From Endozoicomonadaceae bacterium (GTDB lineage: Bacteria > Pseudomonadota > Gammaproteobacteria > Pseudomonadales > Endozoicomonadaceae): 35,714 nucleotides of DNA. Position numbers and translations under genes: made by a program. The stretch is taken from the NCBI GenBank assembly GCA_023146365.1, contig JAGLCE010000111.1, positions 1-35,714 of the forward strand. Reading direction: 5' to 3'. This document shows positions 1-7,818 of this stretch, piece after piece; position 1 is the stretch's first letter; each line of letters starts with the position of its first letter. A model generated the notes under the pieces. That model had not been told where the DNA came from and made no database searches. It saw only the letters and a program-made list of their open reading frames with translations.

Positions 1-829
1 TAGGGTCAAGCGTTATAGTTGGAGCAGTGGTATCAACAACAGTATGTACTGTTACAGCGGAAGTTGAATAACCAGAAGGCGTTGTCAGTACAACACTTGG
101 TGTCATCGGTCCTTCTGTGCCCGTTGGTAATGGCACATTGATAGACCCGCCTGTAACAGGTACTACGGTGTGAATAATGGTTGGGCTCCCACCTATTGTA
201 TGCGGCGGAATTGTCGTCACTATTTGCGTATTAGGTGGTACTGGGCCTGCCACATTCACTACCAGAACAGGCGCATTAGAAATAGGCGGAACAACGACTG
301 TCGGCGTGGCAGGTATGGTTGACGATGACGATAAATCAGTAGACATCAAACCGAACGAACCCAAAGCAGACTCTGGACTGCCATCTTTCAAATGTTCGTG
401 CTGTTTACCATCAACTCCATTCGCTCCACCCACCGTTATTTCCAGACCGTTTAACTCAACAACTGCAGCCGCCTCATAGGCGTCATCTGGTATTACTTCG
501 TCATCATCAGCCCGCTGCACTGGTTTATTGACTTGAATGACATCATCCGTTTCAACGTTTGTCTTATCATCCTTAATAGCCACGGAATCATCAGGCTCTT
601 CAACTGAACTGATAGCCACATTATCAATAATATTGTTCAATGAAACCCTGGAAACAGTATTGATTGAGACGGTATGATCTCCGTCTTTCAATACAATATG
701 ACCATTTTCACTTTTTTCAAAAACAGCGGTAGCAGGCAACGTGTCGCCTGCTTTAACTAAGGTCAAATTCCCTGATGCATCACGTACAAATACATTGTCA
801 TCACTTGCAACTACTGTATAAGTATCCAT
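1..829 (-). CDS. N-terminus of a giant retention-module adhesin (partial, runs off the left edge)
   Basis: An open minus-strand frame starts at ATG 829 and has no stop before position 1, giving about 276 codons. It opens with VVASDDNVFVRDASG and a VKAGDTLPA segment, then KDGDHTVSINTVSRVSL. This resembles the N-terminal retention module of LapA/BapA-type RTX adhesins, which plugs the outer-membrane TolC-like pore. An acidic linker follows (residues about 77-118), then EAAAV at 119-123, which fits the [T/A/P]AA[G/V] pattern cut by the LapG protease. After about residue 165 the protein becomes Thr/Val/Pro-rich and reaches VDTTAPTITLDP, the usual linker before bacterial Ig-like repeats. The expected role is a secreted, cell-surface-held adhesin. 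The rest of the gene, including any C-terminal type I secretion signal, is outside the window. The family call is by resemblance, and the start has only a weak ribosome site. Confidence 0.65.
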   Translation of the reverse strand, partial: MDTYTVVASDDNVFVRDASGNLTLVKAGDTLPATAVFEKSENGHIVLKDGDHTVSINTVSRVSLNNIIDNVAISSVEEPDDSVAIKDDKTNVETDDVIQVNKPVQRADDDEVIPDDAYEAAAVVELNGLEITVGGANGVDGKQHEHLKDGSPESALGSFGLMSTDLSSSSTIPATPTVVVPPISNAPVLVVNVAGPVPPNTQIVTTIPPHTIGGSPTIIHTVVPVTGGSINVPLPTGTEGPMTPSVVLTTPSGYSTSAVTVHTVVDTTAPTITLDP

Positions 830-927
830 ATTTTAACCATCATATTGGTAGACAAAAAATATTAACTTCAATATAACAACAAAGTAACTAAAAAAACATA
901 GTAGTGGAATAAATTAGATTGACGCTT

Positions 928-955
928 ATTATAGAGCATGTCTAAGACCTGTACA
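928..955 (-). promoter_or_regulatory. Candidate sigma70 promoter of the adhesin
   Basis: On the minus strand TATAAT (928-933) follows TGTACA (950-955, four of six matches to TTGACA) with a 16-bp spacer. The box lies about 100 bp upstream of ATG 829, leaving a leader of normal length. It is a sequence match only. Confidence 0.4.
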
Positions 956-1126
956 TGTGATACAAATCAGGTGGCTTGCATGATCTGCGAACCATAACTC
1001 ATTTGCATTTCTAATCCAATACAGCGACTCAGTACCGTCCTTATTTTCAGGGAAAAAACGTTCTTCACGCCGAGCTATTTCTTACGGAATATTCATTCCG
1101 TCATTGGTCGGCGTGTTATCGGCCAC

Positions 1127-1660
1127 CTATATACGGGACAAAACTTGAAGCAAAGCTTGGAAGTCTATCTGATCATTTTTTGAACATCCATTTTTCAACA
1201 CTCTACGAAGCATACTCTAGTCCTAGTCTGAATAGAGGATTGGCTGGTCGAAAATGTTTATTCAAAGGTAGCTATTTCGCTTCACCATAATGCCAGTGAC
1301 CAGTCATCAAACACTCAGTAAATGCCAAAGCAAGAAGACCCATTAACTTGTCCATGCGATCTAGATCCGTCATATGAGTAGACTCAAGATCAAAGCCGCG
1401 ACTTTTTAGGCACCCAAATAGAGTTTCTATCGACCAGCGTTTATAGTAGTCCTCAATCATTGTGCTTGGCTTTTGGGTTGCCACAACAATCAAAAGCCCA
1501 TTTATTGTGCGTCTTGCGGCAATATATAAACGAACACCAGAGACTTTACGTTTGCTATATGAGATGACATCTTTCATGTACTTTTACAGTAGTCTATGTG
1601 GGGATAAAAGACCGTATAGACTACCCTGTATAGGCGTCAGCCCATATCTCTGAATACCTT
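1127..1660 (-). mobile_element. Degraded IS4-family transposase, C-terminal remnant
   Basis: The best-preserved frame is 1272-1577, minus strand, 101 aa. It carries YYKRWSIETLFGCLKSRGF, an exact Y-x2-R-x3-E-x6-K signature of IS4-family DDE transposases; the E is the last catalytic acid. Homology continues past an in-frame TAG just after GEAK (LNKHFRPANPLFRLGLEYAS, the usual C-terminal stretch) and, after a frameshift, as LLQVLSRI ending at 1127. Upstream of 1577 the frame is interrupted by TAA, and only fragments are recognisable. There are therefore several stops and frameshifts, no N-terminal half and no clear terminal inverted repeats. This is a dead insertion-sequence remnant between the adhesin and the 1119-aa gene. 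Confidence 0.8.
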
Positions 1661-1720
1661 GCCAAATCTAGCCTTTATATTTTTTGTTCCGTACATAGGT
1701 TCAGGACATAACAAACAAAA

Positions 1721-1749
1721 CAATTATTTTAGTTAGCCTCTCATATAAT
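1721..1749 (+). promoter_or_regulatory. Candidate promoter of the 1119-aa gene
   Basis: A perfect TATAAT lies at 1744-1749, about 86 bp before the ATG at 1835. No good -35 box is visible at the usual distance (1721-1726), so strength and real use are uncertain. The region is very AT-rich and chance matches are easy. Confidence 0.35.
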
Positions 1750-1834
1750 TATTAATAACGGAACTTTATAGACTCTCCATCGGTCTTAATACCTATTAAA
1801 TGACTGTATTTTAAAACAAGGACACTATGAAATT

Positions 1835-4800
1835 ATGGATATCCCATCACTATCTTTGCCTAAGCAATCCTCCGCCCCCCCCTATGAAGAGGCGCAGAGA
1901 AAAAATTTGGCCTCACAGGGTGTTCAATCTGTAGAACATGATCTCGAGCTACTGGGTGCTGTGGGAGGTGAGGGTATTTCCTATGCGCCCGATGTGGAAA
2001 GAAGTGTAGCAGAAGTTTTATCTACTGAAGCTTTAGGTGCCTCTTCACTACAGAAAGAGAAAGAGGAAAACAAAAAGATACTACTGTACGGAAAATATTC
2101 AGTATCAACATTCACAGAAAACGATCTCAAGGACGTTACGGATCAAATGGATATCGTAGTAGGGCATACAAAATCAGGGTTACACGCTATAAAAATGAAG
2201 ATGATAGCACTAAAGATACAAGAGCTATTAATCAAGACCAGTCTTCGGCTGTCTGATGAAAGCGAGCAGGAACTCGCGACTACAAACATAGCTAAGTTTC
2301 TTGACAGCAGAGATGAATCAAATAAAGACCCAGATGAAAGCACAGTAGAATATCTACAAAATATGTCGAACATGACATCTCCATTATATCTATGGCCTAT
2401 CGCTGATGAAAAATACACTGATATTTTTGTTAAATTAACGCATGAAAAAGAAAGGGAATCCTATCACAGTGTGTATATGAATCATATGGCAAATAAAACA
2501 ATTCAGTGCCTTAACGATGAGAAAGAAAAACAAATTTTTAAATATATTTTGATTACCCGTGGAGGTGATCCTAGTTTTTGTAGTGAAACAAAACTTAATA
2601 TTGGAGGCTATCATTATTTAAATGCACAATCAATAAGCTCTTTGGACCGTAAGACCCCAGGATGGCGTATTAGCATCAAGAAGTATTTTAATATTCGTAT
2701 AGAGTTAAACGATACAGTTAAAGTAAATGATTTTGAAGAAAAGGTATTAGCTTGCTTTAATTTGTTTCGACTGCATTCTAATAATGGTATAACCTATATC
2801 AACGATCAAAATGTAAGCTATTTATATTATTACAAAGAGATGATTGAGCATGAGTTGAAACACGGGAATCTTACAGACTATCAAACTATGCAGTTAGTCA
2901 CCATTTGGATGAGAAGTCTAGTCAATAACCTCGTATTTTACGTACAATCGATTCTAGAAAAAAAAACGACATCAAAACAAATTTATACTCTATTATATCT
3001 AAAAGATACGAGCAAAAAGTCTAGCGTTCATAGTCTAAAGAATGGCCATATAAAATGCCTTAAGTTAACCAAGTGGGCTGAAGATAATGGGTTTTTTAAT
3101 GTTTTAAATGCTTCTGATATGCAAGTTATTGCTAATGCTGCTTTCGCACAAAGCAAAGATTATAAAAGTAACGTTGTCAAATCAATCGTGCTAGATATTT
3201 CTTGTAGTTTTATTAACTCAGCATGCGGGAATAGCCAGAAACGATTGGCTTACACACAATACCTTATTCACAGTGAAATAGTTGGTGACAAGTTCCATTT
3301 CATAAAAGCCTTAGAGTCTTCATCGCAATATACATTACTTCCTAATATAATCAGATTATGGCACGATGCGGGTTTAGTTATAAGCCATTTTGATTGGATC
3401 AACACAAAAATTATTAAACCTGAAAATGTGATTCAATATTTGATAAACATGAATAAAGAAAAAAGTAAACTATTGTCAATGAAAGCAGAAATGATGGAAA
3501 TAAATACTAATATTATTTTCAGCGATATGGATAATTCCATTGTTATTGTAGAGTGGGCGGCACGTAGCGCACTATATTTCTATCTGATAGACGAAGTTGA
3601 CACCGCTCTCCCCCTTATAAAGAAAGGAATCATAAAGTGTAATGATTTTTATTTATTCTTATCATTGATTGCAAAAGAAAAATTTAAAGAAGCCATTGAA
3701 TTAGTGGACAACAAGGTAACGGGGAGTAAAAAAATTAGCCGTATGCATAATAAAAAAAATATTGAAACCTTGGAAGATATGGCAGGAGACATAAAACCGA
3801 TCCTTGCATTGCTCCATAAAAGGCTTGCAGATACACTCAGTGATGGAGATAAAAAAATAGAAGAAAATCTTGAGTCGGCCTTGCTTTATTTAAATGAATG
3901 TGTTTTCACTCATTTGGAATTATATCTATCTATTGCCGGAATACAGGAGCAACTTGGTAAGATCAATGATGCTTATACCTCTTATAGCCATCTGGAGAAT
4001 TATTTCACCAAGTTCCCAATAGCAAGCTATCAACACTCTCAGCTTTGTTTCATCCGTCAGGCGAAAGAAAGACTAAGCCTTATGCTAAGTGAATCATCGG
4101 ATGATCTATCGCAGAAAAACATTCCCCCTCTGGAATTAAAAAAGGATAAAGCACCACTAAAAGCACCAATAAAAGGACAAAAACAAAAAGGAAAACAAAC
4201 ACAAACACAAACACAAGCACAAGCACAAGCACAAGCACAAGCACAAGCACAAGCACAAGCACAAGCACAAGCACAAGCACAAAAAAGTTTAGTTGCCGAA
4301 GAAGTTGAAGCATTCGCAGAAAAAATAGAAAACATAGTTTTACCATCTACTTCTACTTCTACTTCTACTTCTACTTCTACTTCTACTTCTACTTTTCTAA
4401 GCATGAACAAAACGTCAGAAATTGATATAAAAAGAGAAACTTTGACAGAATGCATTAATCCTTCAATGACGCAGTCAGAAGAATTAGTGCAAGAAAATAG
4501 CAACAATGTTTGGACAGTCGTCAATAGAAATAAATCTGTATTACATGTATCTATTGCGCAAACCATGACGGATGAAATTGTTAATGATGAGATGTTCAAA
4601 ACAAGAAGAGATCGCAATAGTCTGTATAAAGAATTACTTCACTCAGCAAATATTAATTATGATGCTTTATTGGTTAAGCATGATACATTGTATAGGAAAT
4701 TTGACAATATCGTTATCAAACAAGTATTTTTTCAACATAAAATGTGGTCGTTAAGGCAGAAAACTTTTGACTTCTTGGCGCTAGATAATGAGGCCATTAA

Positions 4801-5194
4801 CAGTGGTACCTCTATCATGAAAATAAAAACTGACATAAGAGTAACAATATTAAAAAACATATATAACAATATTGAACATCTTCTAGAAGGATTGATGTCT
4901 GAAAAATTACCCTTATTATGGAGAAGCGATCCAGAACTCATTTTTAAATCAGGAAGGTTTCTAGAAGTTTTCACAAATGACTATACATACAAACGCTTTT
5001 TTATACAGCTTGGTTCGCAATTATCGACATTAGCCCATGTCATGAAAGATACTTACTTTGATCAGCCAAAAGAGCATAATGCCATGCAATATGCAATTTG
5101 TGCTTTTGAAATAAATCTCGCGGGGTTTAATGAAATTGCTGATTTGTTTTATCAATGCCGCACTCGCATAAATCCAGATCATACGTCATACTGA
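1835..5194 (+). CDS. Large accessory protein with QA and ST dipeptide-repeat linkers (paralog A1)
   Basis: 1119 aa, no function recognised. It is clearly homologous end to end with the 1021-aa protein at 25366-28431. Matching blocks include DFEEKVLACFNLF, QYTLLPNIIRLWHDAGLV, EWAARSALYFYLI, and a conserved end (STLAHVMKDTYFDQPK ... RINPDHTSY). Both share an N-terminal signature, GGEGISYAPDVERSVAEV here. The protein has no signal peptide or clear membrane segment and looks mostly helical; residues about 690-755 resemble TPR-type helix pairs. A low-complexity linker separates this body from the C-terminal domain: QT/QA dipeptides at about 788-816 and eight ST dipeptides at about 838-853. AAGGA at 1818-1822 lies 12 nt before ATG 1835 (a little far), and a second ATG at 1827 sits in another frame. 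It is AT-rich compared with the core genes. A secreted effector is possible, but only by inference. Confidence 0.85.
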   Translation: MDIPSLSLPKQSSAPPYEEAQRKNLASQGVQSVEHDLELLGAVGGEGISYAPDVERSVAEVLSTEALGASSLQKEKEENKKILLYGKYSVSTFTENDLKDVTDQMDIVVGHTKSGLHAIKMKMIALKIQELLIKTSLRLSDESEQELATTNIAKFLDSRDESNKDPDESTVEYLQNMSNMTSPLYLWPIADEKYTDIFVKLTHEKERESYHSVYMNHMANKTIQCLNDEKEKQIFKYILITRGGDPSFCSETKLNIGGYHYLNAQSISSLDRKTPGWRISIKKYFNIRIELNDTVKVNDFEEKVLACFNLFRLHSNNGITYINDQNVSYLYYYKEMIEHELKHGNLTDYQTMQLVTIWMRSLVNNLVFYVQSILEKKTTSKQIYTLLYLKDTSKKSSVHSLKNGHIKCLKLTKWAEDNGFFNVLNASDMQVIANAAFAQSKDYKSNVVKSIVLDISCSFINSACGNSQKRLAYTQYLIHSEIVGDKFHFIKALESSSQYTLLPNIIRLWHDAGLVISHFDWINTKIIKPENVIQYLINMNKEKSKLLSMKAEMMEINTNIIFSDMDNSIVIVEWAARSALYFYLIDEVDTALPLIKKGIIKCNDFYLFLSLIAKEKFKEAIELVDNKVTGSKKISRMHNKKNIETLEDMAGDIKPILALLHKRLADTLSDGDKKIEENLESALLYLNECVFTHLELYLSIAGIQEQLGKINDAYTSYSHLENYFTKFPIASYQHSQLCFIRQAKERLSLMLSESSDDLSQKNIPPLELKKDKAPLKAPIKGQKQKGKQTQTQTQAQAQAQAQAQAQAQAQAQAQAQKSLVAEEVEAFAEKIENIVLPSTSTSTSTSTSTSTSTFLSMNKTSEIDIKRETLTECINPSMTQSEELVQENSNNVWTVVNRNKSVLHVSIAQTMTDEIVNDEMFKTRRDRNSLYKELLHSANINYDALLVKHDTLYRKFDNIVIKQVFFQHKMWSLRQKTFDFLALDNEAINSGTSIMKIKTDIRVTILKNIYNNIEHLLEGLMSEKLPLLWRSDPELIFKSGRFLEVFTNDYTYKRFFIQLGSQLSTLAHVMKDTYFDQPKEHNAMQYAICAFEINLAGFNEIADLFYQCRTRINPDHTSY
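1875..1882 (+). repeat. Poly-C tract (C8) in codons 14-16
   Basis: Eight consecutive C residues sit inside an otherwise AT-rich gene, near its 5' end. Such tracts are classic slippage sites. Two start codons in different frames (ATG 1827 and ATG 1835) precede the tract. Confidence 0.7.
4195..4278 (+). repeat. Hexanucleotide repeat, 3 x ACAAAC + 11 x ACAAGC
   Basis: Fourteen tandem hexamers are read in frame as QT then QA dipeptides. The 6-bp unit means gain or loss of units keeps the frame. The perfect ACAAGC part suggests recent slippage. Confidence 0.95.
4346..4393 (+). repeat. Hexanucleotide repeat, 8 x TCTACT
   Basis: Eight perfect units are read in frame as Ser-Thr dipeptides, 67 bp after the QA tract in the same gene. 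Confidence 0.95.
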
Positions 5195-5522
5195 ATTCAA
5201 GAAAATAAGTGCAATCGTCGAGACTTTGATCGGAGTCTCCGCACTCCTAAAATCTTTCTGAGCATGGTATTAATCAACCTCCACTGCCCTAACATCGGCT
5301 TCTGTCAAATGACCTAACGCCCTTTTCTTAGGTTAAGTGCTTCGAATTATACCACTGGTATTTTTGTTGGTTTTTCGCTGATCAGTATTTATCGATCACT
5401 TGACAGCCATCTAAACTGTCAGCTGATATTTATTGAACTTTTTTATTTAATGAAAGTCTCATAATTAATGCGTCTGAATAAGACATTCGATTCACTCATT
5501 AACTCTAAGTTTTTCTATTATT
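5195..5522. other. Intergenic stretch, no gene recognised
   Basis: Stop codons occur in all frames. A weak dyad (GAGACT ... AGTCTC, about 5219-5238) lies just after the stop of the 1119-aa gene but lacks a T-run, so it is not a convincing terminator. A TTGACA box at 5400 is listed separately. Confidence 0.6.
5400..5430 (+). promoter_or_regulatory. Candidate promoter of the split gene
   Basis: A perfect TTGACA (5400-5405) is followed after 19 bp by GATATT (5425-5430), about 95 bp before ATG 5523. The spacer is long and the -10 imperfect, so the match is moderate. Confidence 0.3.
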
Positions 5523-5990
5523 ATGGAATCAACTATCATCATTCCCACCACTCCATTAAACTCACTTTATTCAGAAAACACAAATACAACGTCTCACGAC
5601 TGTTCTATCTCCATTACCATAACCAGTAATAAAGAACCTCCGAATGATACAACAGAAACAAGTCATTTTATCCATAATTTATTACCAGATATAACAAGCA
5701 GACAAATACGAAAATCATCAACAAACCACTCTATTTATTCAATATTTTCAGGCGAAACTACTCAAAATGATATAAACATATTGACATCAAAATGTTTTTC
5801 TACTTTTTGTCAAAACTATTACCAACGTTACATACAACTGCAGAATTTAATCGAATCAGAGAGTCCCGCAGATGAACTTTTTATAACAACAATTAACTCT
5901 GGCCCAATGTATTCGACAGATTGCTGCCGATCTGTACAATCCTATAACAATAAATTCGGAAACCATTCGCTGATAAAAATACTATACTGA
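5523..5990 (+). CDS. Unknown accessory protein, 5' part of a gene split by an apparent frameshift
   Basis: 155 aa, not recognised. The N-terminal 60 residues are Ser/Thr/Asn-rich (IIIPTTPLNSLYSENTNTT). From about residue 60 it looks like a normal folded sequence (NINILTSKCFSTFCQNYYQRY). There is no clear Shine-Dalgarno site before ATG 5523. The frame ends at TGA 5988. From about 5954 the +2 frame is open and runs without a stop into the next coding region, reading KPFADKNTILSDLIKLAING. That reads like continuous protein, so one lost base near GGAAACC (5958-5964) would explain the split. If repaired, the gene would encode about 450 aa. It could instead be two genes, but the second would then lack an obvious start signal. 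Confidence 0.6.
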   Translation: MESTIIIPTTPLNSLYSENTNTTSHDCSISITITSNKEPPNDTTETSHFIHNLLPDITSRQIRKSSTNHSIYSIFSGETTQNDINILTSKCFSTFCQNYYQRYIQLQNLIESESPADELFITTINSGPMYSTDCCRSVQSYNNKFGNHSLIKILY

Positions 5991-6028
5991 GTGATTTAAT
6001 CAAACTTGCAATAAATGGCTGTCCACCT

Positions 6029-6874
6029 ATGGATATCTATAAACAGATATCAGTCATGGATAATGTGGATCGGTTGCACTATATTGTCGCAGCAGGAGTT
6101 GAAGCTACCGAGGCATTATCAGCATTAAACAACATGTTCAGCCTCATAGAATGTAATATGGCTTACGAAATTAGTTATTACAATACAATCCTTTTATTAG
6201 TGGGTCAAACAAAATTCAATCGGAAATTTAGCAGAAAGTCAGAAACACCTTTAATCATTAATATGAGAGCTGACAAAAAAAGAGCACCGCTCATCTTTGC
6301 ATCGCACGATTATTCACTGATAAACACTGCCCTAACACCAAAACACATCCCTCCACCGACAGTTAAAGAAGGTATCATTTATTATTTTATCAACCATAAA
6401 GATTATACAGAAAAACATCCTAGAGGTGCCGGACACGGCTTTAATGTCATGTTGGTTAATAAAAAAGATGAACATTCCTATTTTACAGGCTTTGGTTTAC
6501 CCGGTGCTGGATTAAGCCATCAAGAAATATCCTATGAGCTTATAAACTTATTCAATCGTTCCGCTTTTGATGATTTCTATACAGAGTCACTATTAAATAA
6601 TTCACCCTTACAACATCAAGAAAGACTTAATAGACTTAGAGACAAAACCATCACGCTAGAAGAATTTTATGACAATGAAGGTGGGTGGATCAACATACAT
6701 TCAATTTATATCGACATCAATAAAATAAAAACAAATTTTGAAAATCCTGTCTGTAGGTGCGGTAGAGTAAAAAAATATTTCATTCCTACAATATTAGCAT
6801 GCATATCAGCATCAGCATCAGCATCAGCATCAGCATCAGCGATTATAGGAGCAATCCTCCACCATGCCAATTGA
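6029..6874 (+). CDS. Unknown accessory protein, 3' part of the split gene, with SA-repeat tail
   Basis: 281 aa from ATG 6029, although the same frame is open back to 5954. No family is recognised. The centre has HPRGAGHGFNVMLVNKKDEH and YFTGFGLPGAGLSHQEISYE, a glycine/histidine-containing stretch that could be a catalytic or ligand-binding core; this is only a guess. The C-terminus is odd: YFIPTILACI, six Ser-Ala dipeptides encoded by ATCAGC hexamers, then IIGAILHHAN. Together this forms a small-residue, fairly hydrophobic tail that might insert in a membrane. The gene is AT-rich and shares the dipeptide-repeat habit of its large neighbours. No ribosome site is seen before 6029, supporting a single frameshifted gene with 5523-5990. 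Confidence 0.6.
   Translation: MDIYKQISVMDNVDRLHYIVAAGVEATEALSALNNMFSLIECNMAYEISYYNTILLLVGQTKFNRKFSRKSETPLIINMRADKKRAPLIFASHDYSLINTALTPKHIPPPTVKEGIIYYFINHKDYTEKHPRGAGHGFNVMLVNKKDEHSYFTGFGLPGAGLSHQEISYELINLFNRSAFDDFYTESLLNNSPLQHQERLNRLRDKTITLEEFYDNEGGWINIHSIYIDINKIKTNFENPVCRCGRVKKYFIPTILACISASASASASASAIIGAILHHAN
6805..6840 (+). repeat. Hexanucleotide repeat, 6 x ATCAGC
   Basis: Six perfect units are read in frame as Ser-Ala dipeptides close to the C-terminus of the split gene. Confidence 0.95.
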
Positions 6875-6979
6875 GTGGAATTTTAAAAAAAGTAGATAGT
6901 CCGCCCTGAAAAACCATTTTTCCAAACAGTTTAATTCTAAATTATTTTACACGTTATTTTAACGTCAAATAAAAGAATT

Positions 6980-7309
6980 CTAGTGCGCTGTTCCGTATGT
7001 TCCGTATGTTCCAGTGTAAACATGGTCAACCAGAGTAGCGCCCGCAGCCACATAGTTCATAGTCACATCACCAGCTAACGTTAGGTCATGTGCATCTTCA
7101 GTGATTTTACCGGTATTACCAGTAAATGTTACGTCGTTATTGCCTGTTATTTCGGCACTCAATGTAGCAGTATTTGTGTTTCCGTATTTATCTGTAATTT
7201 CATAACTTAAAGTATCTGTTACCGAGTCTCCTTGATTTTAACTTTGAGTTGAGGCAGTGTCTACTGTAAAGGTGTATGTTCCATCGGTATTTGTTGCATC
7301 CCCATCATG
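6980..7309 (-). pseudogene. VCBS-repeat adhesin remnant with an in-frame stop
   Basis: Reading on the minus strand from 7306 gives DGDATNTDGTYTFTVDTAS, then TQS-stop-NQGDSVTDTLSYEI, then KYGNTNTATLSAEITGNND and a new repeat start ending at TAG 6980. This is the standard VCBS-repeat pattern of large type I-secreted adhesins. The stop (TAA at 7238-7240) sits where VCBS repeats normally have Leu; TTA to TAA is one base change. Upstream of 7310 the similarity ends and the frame continues into unrelated sequence (MNRARKKITSLEKHRSH), so the remnant is truncated on both sides. At the end GTYGTYGT is a 9-bp duplication. It lies on the same strand as the adhesin at 1-829 and may be a lost piece of a similar gene. 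Confidence 0.7.
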
Positions 7310-7818
7310 ACTGCGGTGTTTTTCAAGGCTTGTGATCTTTTTCCTTGCCCGGTTCATACAAGCTGCAACCCTTGTTATTATCTTTAGAATGTTGTGCCAC
7401 ATAACACGTTCATACAATAGGTCGTCGTGATCAAGAAATCGAATTGAGGTGTGTCTATGTGGCTATTTGCGCGAATTTTTATATATGTTTTCGACCAGAA
7501 AATATAGTCATATTTTAACAAATACGGTTGAAAATATTATGTTCGAAATGAACTTTTATCTTAACAATGAATACGTTATACGTTTTTCAGGATAGTTTGT
7601 AATACCAATAAATTTTGTTAGTTTAACAGGATAAAACGTTTGCTATAATCTGCGACGAAATAATGTAAGTTTCTAATAATATCATCTGAATAATAATAGT
7701 CTGTTAGAGCCACTTTTCATTATTTATTACGAGTGAAAATAATTATTATTTACTTTACACAGGCAAAGCTTTACGCCTACGTACATTGTTTAATCATATT
7801 ATTTGGAATACGTTACAC
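7310..7818. other. AT-rich non-coding stretch upstream of the flavoprotein gene
   Basis: A short minus-strand open stretch (about 7317-7440, reading LDHDDLLYERVMWHNILK) precedes the VCBS remnant. I do not recognise it; it may be another degraded gene. The rest is AT-rich leader with the promoter at 7641. Confidence 0.5.
7641..7649 (+). promoter_or_regulatory. Extended -10 promoter (TGCTATAAT) of the flavoprotein gene
   Basis: A perfect extended -10 element (TGn + TATAAT) lies about 170 bp before ATG 7819. The -35 position holds only a poor match (GTTTAA/TTTAAC at 7621-7627), which is typical for extended -10 promoters. It implies a leader of about 160 nt. Confidence 0.5.

Noticed and set aside
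4057..4617. Minus-strand frame of 186 aa over the QA/ST tracts
   Set aside because: It is the mirror of hexamer repeats, which stay open in several frames (VE and CA dipeptides); it sits wholly inside the 1119-aa gene.
5219..5238. Intrinsic terminator after the 1119-aa gene
   Set aside because: The stem is only 6 bp and no T-run follows.
5270..5340. Minus-strand stretch reading RALGHLTEADVRAVEVD, vaguely like a toxin C-terminus
   Set aside because: Too short, without a start or homologous context; likely chance.
7786..7818. TTG start for the flavoprotein gene
   Set aside because: It has no ribosome site at a proper distance, whereas ATG 7819 has GGAA 10 nt upstream.
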